Below are positions 54,701-64,000 of a stretch of DNA of 64,000 nt, in pieces (position 1 is the stretch's first letter; every line of letters begins with the position of its first letter). The stretch comes from Apium graveolens (taxonomy: Eukaryota > Streptophyta > Magnoliopsida > Apiales > Apiaceae). The translations under genes and the position numbers were made by a program. The stretch spans positions 221,367,380-221,431,379 of the forward strand of contig NC_133649.1 of assembly GCF_009905375.1 (NCBI RefSeq), read 5' to 3'. Below the pieces are notes generated by a model. The model was not told the origin of the DNA and made no database searches. It was given only the letters and a program-made list of their open reading frames with translations.

Positions 54701-55548
54701 TCTACTTCTTCTTTTAATGCTATCGCCCTTTCTCCACTTACTGGGCGGCGTTTCTGACGTATGCCCTTGCAATTCGGGAGGATATTCAAACGGTGACACA
54801 TTACTTCCGGGTCGATCCCTATCATATCTGAATGACTCCATGCGAAAACATCAAGATTTGCAATTAGAAAGCGGGTAAGACCTCCTCTCATCTCATCATC
54901 CAACTGAGATCCCACTTTCAAAACCTTGCTCGGGTCATTTTTATCAACTGGAATAGATATTGTGTCTTCGGCCGGTCCCGTTTTTTCGGTGGGCATAAGG
55001 ATCCTGGGATCCAAATCGAAATCAAAGTCTCGGGGGTCTTCAACTTCCACTTTTTCATCTGAGGGCGCGTCCTCGTTTGGAGGAGCATCAACCTCAACTT
55101 CATTCAAGGGCGCATCCTTCTTTTGAGGAGCATCAACCTTGAAGTTATTGCCGAGACCTTGCAAAATCTCACTTCTTCCTTCCAACTTTTCCCCGTTAAC
55201 CTCTTTCTGTATGATTCCCTCTGTATGACTCACCACCACTTCTTCTACACTACGGATTTTCGAAACACGTCCCTGCGTCACAAAAGAGTTCCCAGAGGTA
55301 TTGGTTTCTTCCTTCCCGGGGTTTTCAACAAAATAGTGGGCATGGACCTCTCCACTTGGTTTTGTATGAATATCTTCTATATCTTCGAATGGGAGACCTT
55401 TCCCTTCATACCTTCTTCTGCGAAATTCCTTGACAGCCTTGTGATAGCAGTCGCGTGACTCATACTGTGACCCTCTCAGACTGCCAACTCCGTTTGGCGT
55501 TGGGAATTTTATCATCAAGTGGTGTATCGATGTTATCACCCTGAACGC
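51712..55548 (-). CDS. Tat-lineage Gypsy pol: RT, RNase H, second RNase H, integrase
   Basis: Open for 1275 codons, continuous in frame with gag-protease upstream apart from a TGA at 55549-55551. Counting from 55539: an Asp/Pro-rich spacer (60-190); RT with WRTCMDFTDLNKACP, FPLPRID, MPFGL and YVDD near 412; connection and RNase H around 540-650 (AVSEYSISAVLVREEDG, NMEKLVYALILASRKLRPYF); archaeal-type RNase H about 700-830 with HVDGAVNNGG, NDAEYEAL, RSDSELV and NADALAKMG giving all four acidic residues; integrase with the zinc site (HEGICGNHSG, ACDRCQRF), D in WGIDLIGELPK (about 993), D in FDNGKQF (about 1060) and E in GQTEAVNK (about 1092); then a GPYRI-type C-terminal block. No key residue is missing, so the enzymes could be active if translated. 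Confidence 0.93.
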   Translation of the reverse strand, partial: AFRVITSIHHLMIKFPTPNGVGSLRGSQYESRDCYHKAVKEFRRRRYEGKGLPFEDIEDIHTKPSGEVHAHYFVENPGKEETNTSGNSFVTQGRVSKIRSVEEVVVSHTEGIIQKEVNGEKLEGRSEILQGLGNNFKVDAPQKKDAPLNEVEVDAPPNEDAPSDEKVEVEDPRDFDFDLDPRILMPTEKTGPAEDTISIPVDKNDPSKVLKVGSQLDDEMRGGLTRFLIANLDVFAWSHSDMIGIDPEVMCHRLNILPNCKGIRQKRRPVSGERAIALKEEVDRLLEVGLIKESFYPEWLANPVLVKKPNGKWRTCMDFTDLNKACPKDSFPLPRIDQLVDATAGHALLSFMDAYSGYNQIPMYGPDQEHTSFITDRGLYCYIGMPFGLINAGATYQRLVNMMFKDQIGRTMEVYVDDMLVKSEVTTDHIKHLMEMFNILRRFRMKLNPQKCVFGVESGKFLGFIVNHRGIEANPAKIKALLDIKSPTNVKQVQSLTGRIAALNRFFSKSSDRCKEFFKAIKLAGKDFVWTSECEEAFKRIKEQLGHPPMLSKPLDGENLILYLAVSEYSISAVLVREEDGQQSPVYYVSKRLHDAETRYTNMEKLVYALILASRKLRPYFQAHRVEVRTAYPLRQVLHKPESSGRMLKWAVELGQFDLEYVPRTAIKGQALADFLLEFDSEIDDKALVMLYPPHAEESLEEFPHPWWILHVDGAVNNGGAGAGIVLVSPEGHHLMSAIHFKFYATNNDAEYEALINGLKIALEMGVRNLIARSDSELVVNQVNGGFQARGPQTELYLRCAQHLIGMFKEVRLECVPREKNSNADALAKMGSQQEAVLLGSIPLEIQEVPSIPEIETMQVDEAPKETWMTPILAYIRKGTLPEDKFMARRLRYQAARYVIYDEVLYKRGFNQPLLRCVEEEEGNYILREVHEGICGNHSGGSSLAIKVLRQGYYWATMREDATNFVKACDRCQRFANYSSMLATLLTPMASPWPFAMWGIDLIGELPKAKGDVKYVVVAVDYFTKWAEAMPLATITAKKIRDFVFNSIVCRFGIPYKLVFDNGKQFDSKELRQLCEELKIKKEFAAVYHPQSNGQTEAVNKIIKHTLKTKLEERKGNWPEELPKVMWSYNTTPQSTTGEMPFMLTYGYEAMVPVEVGSGSLRRDCYGKEDAEVNQRLHLDLLEETRENSQLRLAAYQQRAARYYNKKVKGQLLKVGDLVLRKVMPNTKNPQHGVFGANWEGPYRIKSILWKGTYHLKDMDGKLIPRAWNAEHLRKYYQ

Positions 55549-58319
55549 TCACAACCAAGGTCTGCCGACCAGCACATTGTGCGCGGAATCCTGATCTAGC
55601 ACCTTGAAATCTATTATTTGAGTAACCGACAAAGCTCCTTCCCCGAGCGTGACGGGAAGCCTGACCGAACCCATAACCCTCACTGCTTCCCCAGTAAAGC
55701 CATAGACGTGTGCATCTTCGAAATTCATGTCGCTATCTGGGAAACCCAGCTTTTTGTAGGAGCTGTAGTACAAGATGTTTGTAGAACTCCCATTATCCAA
55801 TAAAACTCGATGTACGTTCATTGCCCCAATAAGCATGGTAATCACCATCGCATCGTTGTGAAGATGATGCACCCACCTAGATTCTTTTTCCTTGAATGTA
55901 ATATCAGCGGACTTCCCCTTAAAGACCTTCGGGGGTCTGTCTTCCAAGCTGTGGATGTTGGTGAGCGGTGGATGTCTCGCTTCCCTCGCATTTCTTTCCA
56001 GTGCTCGATTACTATCACCAACGAAAGGGTGTCCTCCAAAAATTGCCCTAATAATGCCGGCCCTCTGAAACTTGACCTCTGCTGTTTTCTCAACATCTTC
56101 CGCCCGCGGGGGCTGTCTTTCATCTTTACCCTTGTCATCAAGTCCCCTGCGTCGCTTCACCTTGTCAATCCATTCTCCCAGGTGTCCAGCCTTGATCAAT
56201 TCCTCAATCTCATCCCGCAAGTGACGACACTCATGGGTGTCATGGCCAGTAGACTCATGGTAGTCACAGTACTTCTTTTTATCTCTGCTTTGCCATGAAG
56301 TTAGACGGTCGGGCTTCTTGAAGATTCCCCTATCCTTATTTACCTCGAAGATATGGCCAATGGACGCCGCCAGCGGTGTATAATTGCTGACTCTTCTCTC
56401 GTAGTTCGATGGTGGGCTCCATTCTCTTCGCGAGCTCACAGCATTTACCCTGTTAGGGCTTCTGGCATTTCGTCGATAATCCGGGCTCACGGATCTGTCC
56501 CTTCTCTTGGATCGCCCCTTGGAGTTATAGGTATTATCATTCTTTTTTGTTTCTGCAAGCGACTGCTCGATTGCTTTGAACGACTCCGCCTGCGTGAGCA
56601 CATCAGCCAATGACACTGGGTCCTTCCCTTGTAGGTGTTTCCAGAAATCCGTCCCCACACGCAACCCAACTATAAGCAATATTTTCAACGTTTCATCAGT
56701 TGCACCCCTCACCAAAGTAGATTCTGCGTTAAACCTCTTGAAATATGAGGTCAAACTTTCTCCTTCCTTTTGTTTCACATTAGCCAGCGTGGTAACAGGT
56801 GGTGTGTACTTCACCGCGGCTTGGAATTGTGTCAAAAACAAAGTTTTCATCTATTCCCAAGATGTAATTACACCTGGACCAAGTTTTTGGAACTACTGCT
56901 GAGCGCCTTCTCTGAAAGTGGCTGCCAAGAGACGACATCGAGCCAAATCAGGTACTTGATATACATCCATTTCAATGTTTAAACGCCCCAAGAACTCCAC
57001 AGGATCAGAGTTCCCGTGGAAACGCAAGTCATTGGTTGTGTTCCGGTATCCCGCGGGCAATTGCGCCTCCCTCACAACAGCAGCAAAAGGAGAAGGAGCT
57101 TGCGCAGTCGCCATTACTCTTCCTCCCTCAAGATGGTTGAGCAACCGCTTAAGGTCGTTCACATTAAACGTCCCTACCCCAGGAATGGTTTGAACATTAG
57201 GCTGTTGGGGTTGCTCTGCGACTTGCTAAAATTCCCCTTTATTACCCCCCGGGTGTGGCGGAGGATCTCGCCGCCCCTCGCCCTGAGGCTGCAGCGGTGA
57301 CATGTTACCATTTTGGTCCTGTACATTTTCCCGTACGCGAGGTTCACCTTGACCGCGTCGCGGAATTTCATCATTGTTCTGCATTCTTACTTGAATTCGC
57401 CCGCCGTCCTGGTCATGAGGACGCGCTCCAGACCCATTATCAGTAGCGTTGTGGGAAGCTACGGGAATAACAGCGGGGGCTTCTCCAACGGAGTGCGCTC
57501 CACCTCTCCTACCATTGTAAGGGGCTCTTCCGTATTGATATCCCATTCTCCCTCGTCCATTCCTCTGAAATCCCCGGTAGTAATTCCCGGGCCTTCCTCG
57601 CGGAGGGGCACGCTCGTGCTCGCGGTGCCGCACCCCGGCATCCCTTTGGAATACGGGGGGCACACGCGTCGTATCACGGGGCCTCGCTTCTCCGGCGTTT
57701 CCTTCCTTTTGCCATTCTACCAGCAACATCCTCAAATCGTCGTCCTCCAACCTTATGCCAAGCCTTCTTTTCAAGGCTGAAAGATCTCTTCCTCCCTCGT
57801 CTTGGTCTTGAGTGTCCTCCGCACGACGACGCTCGTCCATCGTACGCCCGGACCTATGCGGGTGTGGTACTACCTGGTTGCCTAGGCGTGGCCTTTCTCT
57901 ACCTTCAGTGTCCTCATCCGCAAGCTCCACAATAGGTTCTACATCATCAGAATACTGCAAACGCCGTGGAGTGATTCGCGGGTTATCCCCGCTCCCCTGG
58001 GTATCTCCCTCAACTATAGGGGTTTTCCCCAAGGCATGACCATGACGGGGAAATGACGACCTCTCCTCGTCTTTTGGCGCTCCACCGTGTTCAGTCTTGA
58101 GTTAAAACTGTTAAGAGTATCCCCCATGCGATACAATTGCTCCAATATATCAGTGTTGCTGATGAGAACGGGAGGTGTCCCCCCCACATCCGGAGCCCTC
58201 GGTGGATCCGCCATGTTTCTGGGAACGTAAGGTTCGTGGCGAGTATAGCGCCCCCCACCTTCTCCTTCAGACCTGCTGTCACTTCCATCATAAGAACTTC
58301 CATCGCGATTGTAAGACAT
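55549..58319 (-). pseudogene. Tat-lineage Gypsy gag and protease, broken
   Basis: Starts at ATG 58319 (MSYNRDGSSYDGSDSRSEGE), shifts frame between about 58090 and 58030, and is then one frame down to pol with stops TAG 57226-57228, TAG 56893-56895, TAG 56851-56853 and TGA 55549-55551. The N-terminal half is Arg/Gly-rich and disordered (NYYRGFQRNGRGRMGYQYGR). The capsid-like gag domain lies around 57160-56550 (FHGNSDPVEFLGRLNIEMDV, SYFKRFNAES). A zinc-knuckle-like segment CDYHESTGHDTHEC lies near 56235-56275. Protease VLLDNGSSTNIL near 55790 has the DNG form usual in this group. Each stop lies where one C-to-T or G-to-A change restores a usual residue. Confidence 0.88.
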
Positions 58320-58355
58320 CTTTTCCTCCTAAGATTATGACCTTAGTTAGCACCC

Positions 58356-58373
58356 CTCCTTCTAGCGCCAATT
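58356..58373 (-). other. probable primer binding site of the Tat element
   Basis: Minus strand reads TTGGCGCTAGAAGGAGGG just inside the 5' LTR. Its position and TGGCGC start are typical of Gypsy primer sites; I cannot name the tRNA with certainty. Confidence 0.65.
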
Positions 58374-59664
58374 TGTTGACGGAGGAATCTGGTAACAACA
58401 AAGATTGAGGTTTCTCGCCGGAACCAAGATCTGTGACGGTGGTTCTTTGCCGGAAACTTAAGCGGTGTGTGATTAATTGTAGTTGTTTTAGGCTGAGATT
58501 GATCAGAGTAAGTGGTGGCTCTCTTATCAGCTCTCAACTTCTTACCCTCTCAATGTGCCTACGTACCCTTTATATAGGGATCAAGCCTGACGTAGTTCTT
58601 GTAGAACAGGAAGTCTAATGAGTCTAGACTTCTTACTCCTAAGCCCAGTAGAAGCCTATCCGATATCCACCTTCTGCTAGCTTTAGGAATGTCCAACTAT
58701 GAGGCCCAACCGCAAAGGCCCAAGGCTCGTCCGTAATCGTAGGACTTCACGGATAGTGCATCTCCCTGCGCAAGGATAACACTCCGCTACAGCTATCTCC
58801 CTTGATTTACGAACGCAGGTATAGCCACGGTTCACCCCAAATGCCAGACGCATCCCTGTCCCCCGAATGAGGATAACCCACCAGATAGCAGGACAGGTGA
58901 TCCCAAGCTCTTGGGTGCAAAGTGCAGGATGACTCCAAAGTTCTCCAACGAGGACACCCGTTGAATACAAGAACAGAGCTCCCAAAGCACACACCAAAGT
59001 AAATCCCACATCCCCAACGAGGGCACCCGTTGAATACAGGAGGAGGCCTTCAATCATCAGGCATACCCCTGGAGGCCTTCAAGCTTTTCACGGACATCCC
59101 CCTCCTTGACCGTCTCAAGGAGGGAATTCTTCAAAGAATACCTGCAACAAATACATTAGTAAAAATAACCTCCATTGATCCTCTCCATGCAAGCTTTGTC
59201 CTGAATTCAACATCAAAAAGTATATAGATCAAACACAGGACGCGTCCTCACCCTTTGGGCGCGTCCTCACCTTTATAAACCCAAACCTGTTTCCTCATCA
59301 ACCGTTCCTTATAGCATTCAAAATCACAAGACACGTCCTAGAATTTAGGGCGCGTCTTCTTTTAAACCATCATGCACAATTTTTCACCTCCTATGACGCG
59401 TCCTTTCTAAAGTAGGCGCGTCCTAAAGCTTCCATCAATATAAGATTTCACCTGCCAAGCACTTTCATAATTATTGACGCATCCATAATGTCTGGGCGCG
59501 TCCTTCCTTGAACATGCACTCTTCTCACCTCGTAACATATCCCTTCCCAAGTAGGCGCGTCCTCAATACTCGGACTCCTCACTTTCACAACGCAACACTG
59601 AGTTTGACTGTAATTAGCCCGCGTTTGACCCGAGTCAATCCAATGCCAAATTTTGGGTATAACA
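58374..59664 (-). repeat. 5' LTR of the Tat element
   Basis: 1291 bp, nearly the same as 45864-47157. It lacks 3 bases inside one motif (GGACTCCTC near 59575 against GGACGCGTCCTC in the other LTR), which accounts for the length difference. TATA box on the minus strand at about 58568-58580; U3 motifs at 59238-59560. Confidence 0.93.
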
Positions 59665-59669
59665 GTATC
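59665..59669. repeat. target site duplication GTATC, right copy
   Basis: GTATC directly after TATAACA; matches 45859-45863. Confidence 0.9.
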
Positions 59670-60983
59670 TAAATGGAAAAAAAATCGCAACCTTAAAATA
59701 AGTTACGATAAATGGCTGAGATTAAATTATATTATGATATTAAAATAATAGAACTATAAGGGAACATAAACGATGGACAAACATGTACCATATCACTGTT
59801 ATCATCATTGCTTCATCTTCACCTCTAAAGCGTTTCCCTAATTTTTCGAGCGATTTTGGAAATATTTTTCTACGAATTACTTCTTGTTATGCTAATTTTT
59901 TACTCAATAATATTGCGTCTGCATGCAGTTTGGTGTCTTCTTTGCAAAAGACCTTATTAAATTAAATGTACATGCAATTAATGTTCGGAGATTGTCATTT
60001 TTGGTAAATAATTGTTAATTTCTCTTGTCTACGTATTAAAATGATGTAGAATATTGTGTGGAAAAATAATATACAGAACACAATATGCTTGACTGATAGA
60101 ATAATGAATCAGATATTGCATATACATATACGTAAAACCACTATATAATAATACTTAATATAGGAGTAACTTCTTTGTTGTACTAAAAAAATTAAAGTCC
60201 AAACTTGGGCCGATTATAATTAAGAATAACGTCTATATTATAATATTTTTAAACTTTTTCTATGTTCATCATGTATTAATTTTCTTCTAATATAAGAATA
60301 AAATGTCTCTCTCTATATATATACACACACATTTCAGCATATAAAATGTTCAAAGATGTGAAAATTCACTAATTGCCATCACAAATTACGAAATTAATTC
60401 ATCCGTCCATATTTATGTCACAAATTGACATATAGATCTACATTCAAATAAAAATGTTCAATATTTAAAAACAAACCATCAAATTCAATCATAATTTTCG
60501 ATATTATCATGTTAATGATAGTAGGGATAGTGGCGAGGTTTTTTGTGGTAGTATATAATTAAGAATAACAATTACGTTGATACTAATGGTGGAATAAGAG
60601 ATGAAACATGTGGTGATTGGTGGAGTAAAATTGGGGAAATGACATACCTGACATGGCCTGGAGCACCACTATCATCAAAAAAATATAGTTATATATTACA
60701 AGACAAATTTATACACTTCTATATTTGCATGTATTTGATTGTGCATTTAATTATTGAAATCATTTTTTTATTTATTTTGTTGTGTATGATTAATATTGAT
60801 TTAAATGTATATCAATTTTTCTTTACCCAAATCTCTGATTTCAGTCGGTAATAACAGATGATTACCATTGTGAAGGCATCAATTGATTGTAGTATCATCA
60901 TTTCATAATTAAGTAGAGTAGTAAACAACATATGAATTGTTTGTGAAGATGAACGAAGACGGTAAATAGGTTCAATTATAAAT
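59670..60983. other. AT-rich DNA without supported genes
   Basis: About 1.3 kb between two elements. Continues the DNA left of 45859. Only short chance ORFs; (TA)n and (CA)n-like runs near 60313-60332. Confidence 0.5.
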
Positions 60984-61323
60984 TGATGAAGTGGAGTCTG
61001 GAACAATCCAAAATAATCTGAGTTAAAGCTAACTTCCAGAATTTTCTCTGGAACCAGATTCAATGAATACCCTTTAGACTTCTTGGTGGCAGTTTATGCA
61101 TCTACTACTTATCTAAATCTGTTCATGTACTTGTATTTAATATATGTCTTTACATATTCTAAAAAGAATCAGCCCTATATATATAAGGGAGCCTGAATGT
61201 TTTCAGGATGGATTGGATATATTTTATGAAATACAGAATATAAGCTTTGCTTATTTTATCTCCTTCCCTTTTGATTGTTATTTAATTTTTAGCTATATTT
61301 TCCTTCTACTTTCCTCCTCATCA
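60984..61323 (+). repeat. probable 5' LTR of the chromovirus-type Gypsy
   Basis: TGATGA at the start and TCATCA at the end form a 6-bp inverted repeat; 340 bp. TATA-like CTATATATATAAGG near 61173. The start is inferred from the inverted repeat alone because the partner LTR is outside the window. Confidence 0.55.
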
Positions 61324-61325
61324 AT

Positions 61326-61337
61326 TGGTACCAGAGC
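61326..61337 (+). other. primer-binding-site-like sequence
   Basis: TGGTACCAGAGC, one base different from the tRNA-Met site TGGTATCAGAGC, two bases after the LTR end. Confidence 0.7.
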
Positions 61338-61377
61338 TTGTGCTACTCTCTTGGGCTTGCTACGTTGATCTCTCATC

Positions 61378-62375
61378 ATGGCAGGAAGAAGAGGTGGAAG
61401 GCGTGGTAAAAATGCAACGGACGAGTGGAAAGAAAAGAAAGATGCTGAAATTGAAGCACTTTGAAGGCAAGTTGAGCAGTTGACTATGCTTTTGGAACGC
61501 CAAACCGCTCATCAGGAGCATGGTGGATCAAATAATATTCAATCATCTAGTGATGATGAATCTAATGTGAACCCCTTTGCCAGCAATCGTAGGCATTCAC
61601 GTCATAGATTTGATCATATCAAGATCGATCTTCCGGAATTCCATGGACGTCTTTAATAAGAAGAATTCCTTGAATGGCTTAGTTCCATCGAGAAGTTCTT
61701 TGACTACAAAGAAACTCCACAGAACCAGCGTGTCAAGCTTGTAGCTACGAGGTTGCGTGGGTATGCCTCAACATGGTGGGATAAGGTTCAAGAAATGAGA
61801 CTTCACAAAGGGAAATCAAAGATATCTTCTTGGGACAAAATGAAATCTCGGCTCAAAGAGAAATTTCTTCCACCAGTTATTTTCAAATGATATTCTCACA
61901 ATTCAACAATCTTCGACAAGAAAGCCAAAGTATTTTGGAGTGCACTGAAGAATTTTATAAACTAGTGGCTCAAAATGACGTTCAAGAAAGTGAAGAACAA
62001 CTAGTTGCAAGATATGTGGGTGGCTTGAAACCTTCTATACGCGATGAAGTTGAGTTACATAGGTTGTGGCGTGTTAATGATGCATATCAGTTAGCCCTAA
62101 AAGTGGTGACCAAACATGCTAGAGGCAGTACAAATAAAAATATGGACAATCGCAGTCCACATGCTTCCATAAAAAGAGAAACTTCACATGGTGGAACTGC
62201 AACTTCCAAATCTTGGAGTGCAAACAAAAACTCTGAAAAATCTGCCTCTGCTAATAAATTTGGGGGACAATCCAGTAGTAGCTATAACAATACAATCAAG
62301 TGTTTCAAATGTGGCCAGATTGGTCATCGTCGGATTGATTGTCGAAAGAAACTTGTAACTTTCGGTGATGGATAA
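61378..62375 (+). pseudogene. chromovirus-type gag with zinc knuckle, broken
   Basis: ATG at 61378 (MAGRRGGRRGKNATDEWKEK). Stops follow: TGA near 61462 (CGA expected, C to T) and a TAA TAA pair near 61654. The gag domain runs LPEFHG, EEFLEWLSSIEKFFDYKE, VKLVATRLRGYASTWWDKVQ, SSWDKMKSRLKEKFLPP. A frameshift near 61875 moves the reading to SYFQMIFSQFNNLRQESQSI. The zinc knuckle CFKCGQIGHRRIDC, with all four ligands, is near 62300-62345. A TAA at 62373-62375 (CAA expected) ends the last open part. Confidence 0.82.
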
Positions 62376-64000
62376 AGTGACGACGGATATTATGGGCCAC
62401 CTAAGTTTGACGAAGAAAGCGGTGAAGAACGAGTTGAACTTGAGGCAGAAGATGGAGAGAGCTTAGTGATTCAAAGAGCTCTTGCCACTCCCAAAGTTGA
62501 TTATGAAGAAGATTGGTTGCGCTCCAATATTTTCAAGACTCGATGCAAATCCCATGGAAAAGTCTGCACCCTTGTTATTGATGGTGGGAGCTGTGAAAAC
62601 ATTGTTTTTCGGGAAATGGTGGATAAACTCAAGCTCAAAACGGAGCCACATTCTAAGCCTTAACGGATTGCTTGGTTCAAGAAAGGAAATGAGGTAAAAG
62701 TTAATAAAAGATTTCTTGTTTCATTTTTTATGGGAAGTAGATATGAGGATCAAGTATGGTGTGATGTTGTCCCTATGGATGTTTGTCACATACTCCTAGG
62801 ATGACCGTGGAAATATGATAGGCATGTCATGCACGATGGGCACAAAAATACGTATTCTTTCAAGATGGGTAAACTTGAGATTGTTTTATTACCTAGTAAA
62901 GAGGATAAAACACCAAAATCTCAAGGAAAGACAAATAACTTTCTAACCTTGTCCAAATTCCTTAAAGAAAGTGAGGAAAATGGTATGTTTTATGTTCTTT
63001 TCTCTAAAAATATGGGGAAACTAGATGATGTGCCTGTTGAATTGGAACCCCTACTAAAGGAGTTTGACGATATCATGCCGGAAGAGCTACCAAAAGGGCT
63101 GCCTCCTTTAAGGGATATTCAACATCAATTTGATTTGATTCCTGGATCTAGTCTTACTAATAAAGCTCATTATCGTATGAGTCTGAAAGAACATGAAGAA
63201 TTAAAAAAACAAGTTATGGAGCTGTTGGAGAAAAGTTACATACAAGTAAGCAAGAGCCCTTGTGCAGTTCCAGCTTTGTTAACTCCAAAGAAGGACGGAA
63301 CTTGGCGTATGTGTTTTGATAGTCATGCTATTAATAAAATTACCATAAAATATAGATTTCCAATCCCAAGAATCGATGATATGTTTGACATGTTTGCTGG
63401 TGCAAAAGTCTTTTCCAAGATTGATCTTCGAAGTGGTTATCACCAAATCCGCGTCAAATCAGGTGATGAATGGAAGACCGCTTTCAAAACTCGTGAAGGA
63501 CTTTATGAATGGCTTGTTATGCCATTTGGCCTTTCGAATGCCCCAAACACCTTTATGAGAGTAATGAATCAAGTTCTTCGCCCATTTACTGGTAAGTTTG
63601 TGGTTGTTTATTTCGACGACATTCTTGTGTATAGTCGTGATCAAAATGAGCATACAGAACATTTAAAGGCAGTCCTTGCAGCTTTGAGAGGTGAAAAATT
63701 ATATATCAATCTCAAAAAGTGTTCTTTTATGCAAACTACACTCTCGTTCCTAGGTTTTTTATTAACTGCTACAGGCCTTAAAGTTGATGAGGAAAGAATC
63801 AAAGCTGTGCAAGAGTGGCCAACAACAAAAAGTTTACAAGAAATAAGAAGTTTTCATGGATTGGCATCTTTTTATCTCCGTTTTATCAGAAATTTCAGTA
63901 CCATATCAGCCCCACTGACTGATTGTTTGAGAAGAAGTGAGTTTAAGTGGACACTGGAGGCTGAAAAGAGTTTTCTGCTTATTAAAGAGAGGTTGTCCAG
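62376..64000 (+). pseudogene. chromovirus-type protease and reverse transcriptase, partial
   Basis: Same frame as the gag end. The protease-like part has LVIDGGSCENIVF (about 62572-62610; the usual DSG or DGG position) and a TAA at 62661-62663. TGA at 62802-62804 stands where LGRPW is usual (CGA to TGA). From there it is open to the window edge: [74 protein letters not shown] (catalytic pair about 63617-63622), then [22 protein letters not shown] is complete through the catalytic centre; RNase H and integrase are outside. Confidence 0.85.

Larger units (their letters stand above)
45864..59664 (-). mobile_element. complete Tat-lineage Gypsy retrotransposon with antisense gene
   Basis: 13.8 kb on the minus strand. 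LTRs of 1291 and 1294 bp (TGTTGACGG ... TATAACA), target duplication GTATC, primer-site region beside the right (5') LTR, gag-pol 58319-51712, a 4.5-kb 3' region with an antisense gene, and polypurine tract at 47158-47168. The second, archaeal-type RNase H after the usual one, and the extra antisense ORF between integrase and 3' LTR, are known marks of the Tat group (as in Grande, RIRE2 and Ogre relatives). Four in-frame stops and one frameshift in gag-pol make it defective. Confidence 0.93.
60984..64000 (+). mobile_element. 5' part of a decayed chromovirus-type Gypsy, runs off the window
   Basis: Probable 5' LTR 60984-61323, primer-site-like TGGTACCAGAGC, gag, protease-like segment and RT in the plus direction. 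The RT wording ([37 protein letters not shown]) is that of plant chromoviruses, and the short LTR suits the Reina group. Several stops and a frameshift make it inactive. The 3' half is beyond 64000. Confidence 0.8.

Overview
This window is plant nuclear DNA, very probably a eudicot, and it is dominated by transposable elements. The evidence is the AT-rich background, Copia and Gypsy LTR retrotransposons with plant-type initiator-tRNA-Met primer sites (TGGTATCAGAGC), a Tat-lineage Gypsy with two RNase H domains, Stowaway and Mutator-like MITEs, and a plant-type RING-H2 gene. I cannot name the species. Only one ordinary host gene is supported: a single-exon RING-H2 E3 ubiquitin ligase at 26871-27587. 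Almost every other coding stretch belongs to an element, and most are broken by stops that look like C-to-T (or G-to-A) changes.

Layout. Positions 1-527 and 15321-about 20222 are the two halves of one old minus-strand Copia element (integrase, protease, gag, primer site, 5' LTR; its RT half lies beyond the left edge). It is split by a young 14.8-kb block at 528-15320, flanked by the 5-bp target duplication TAGAC. That block is Sirevirus-like but heavily rearranged: a truncated LTR, an inverted copy of the extra 3' gene joined to a direct copy of that gene's end, a second truncated LTR, a pol lacking gag and protease, a 91-codon ORF, the extra 3' gene and a complete 3' LTR. From 20.2 to 26.8 kb there is AT-rich DNA with microsatellites and one copy of a 1.2-kb dispersed repeat; the RING gene follows.

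Positions 27880-30684 hold a complete gag-only LTR element (TR-GAG type, target duplication AATTT) carrying an inverted copy of its own U3. From 30.7 to 45.8 kb there are small DNA transposons (two Mutator-like MITEs with 9-10 bp duplications, two Stowaway-like MITEs, a CACTA-like insert) within and between several decayed Copia fragments, and then the second copy of the 1.2-kb repeat.

Positions 45864-59664 are a complete Tat-lineage Gypsy element on the minus strand (1.29-kb LTRs, target duplication GTATC). Its gag-pol reads leftward. Between pol and the 3' LTR lies an antisense gene that reads rightward, with its own TATA box and introns whose splice signals and phases agree. This 4.7-kb end and the U3 part of both LTRs are studded with a short palindromic motif, GGACGCGTCC and close variants, by eye about 38 intact internal copies plus seven per LTR, in exons, introns and untranslated DNA alike and nearly absent from gag-pol. 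This element-specific motif array together with the antisense gene is the best candidate here for an undescribed system. It could be a self-recognition or anti-silencing arrangement, or an array of CGCG boxes for host CAMTA factors.

The last 3 kb (60984 to the edge) is the 5' end of a decayed plus-strand Gypsy of chromovirus type, with short LTR, primer site, gag with zinc knuckle, protease-like segment and RT running off the window.
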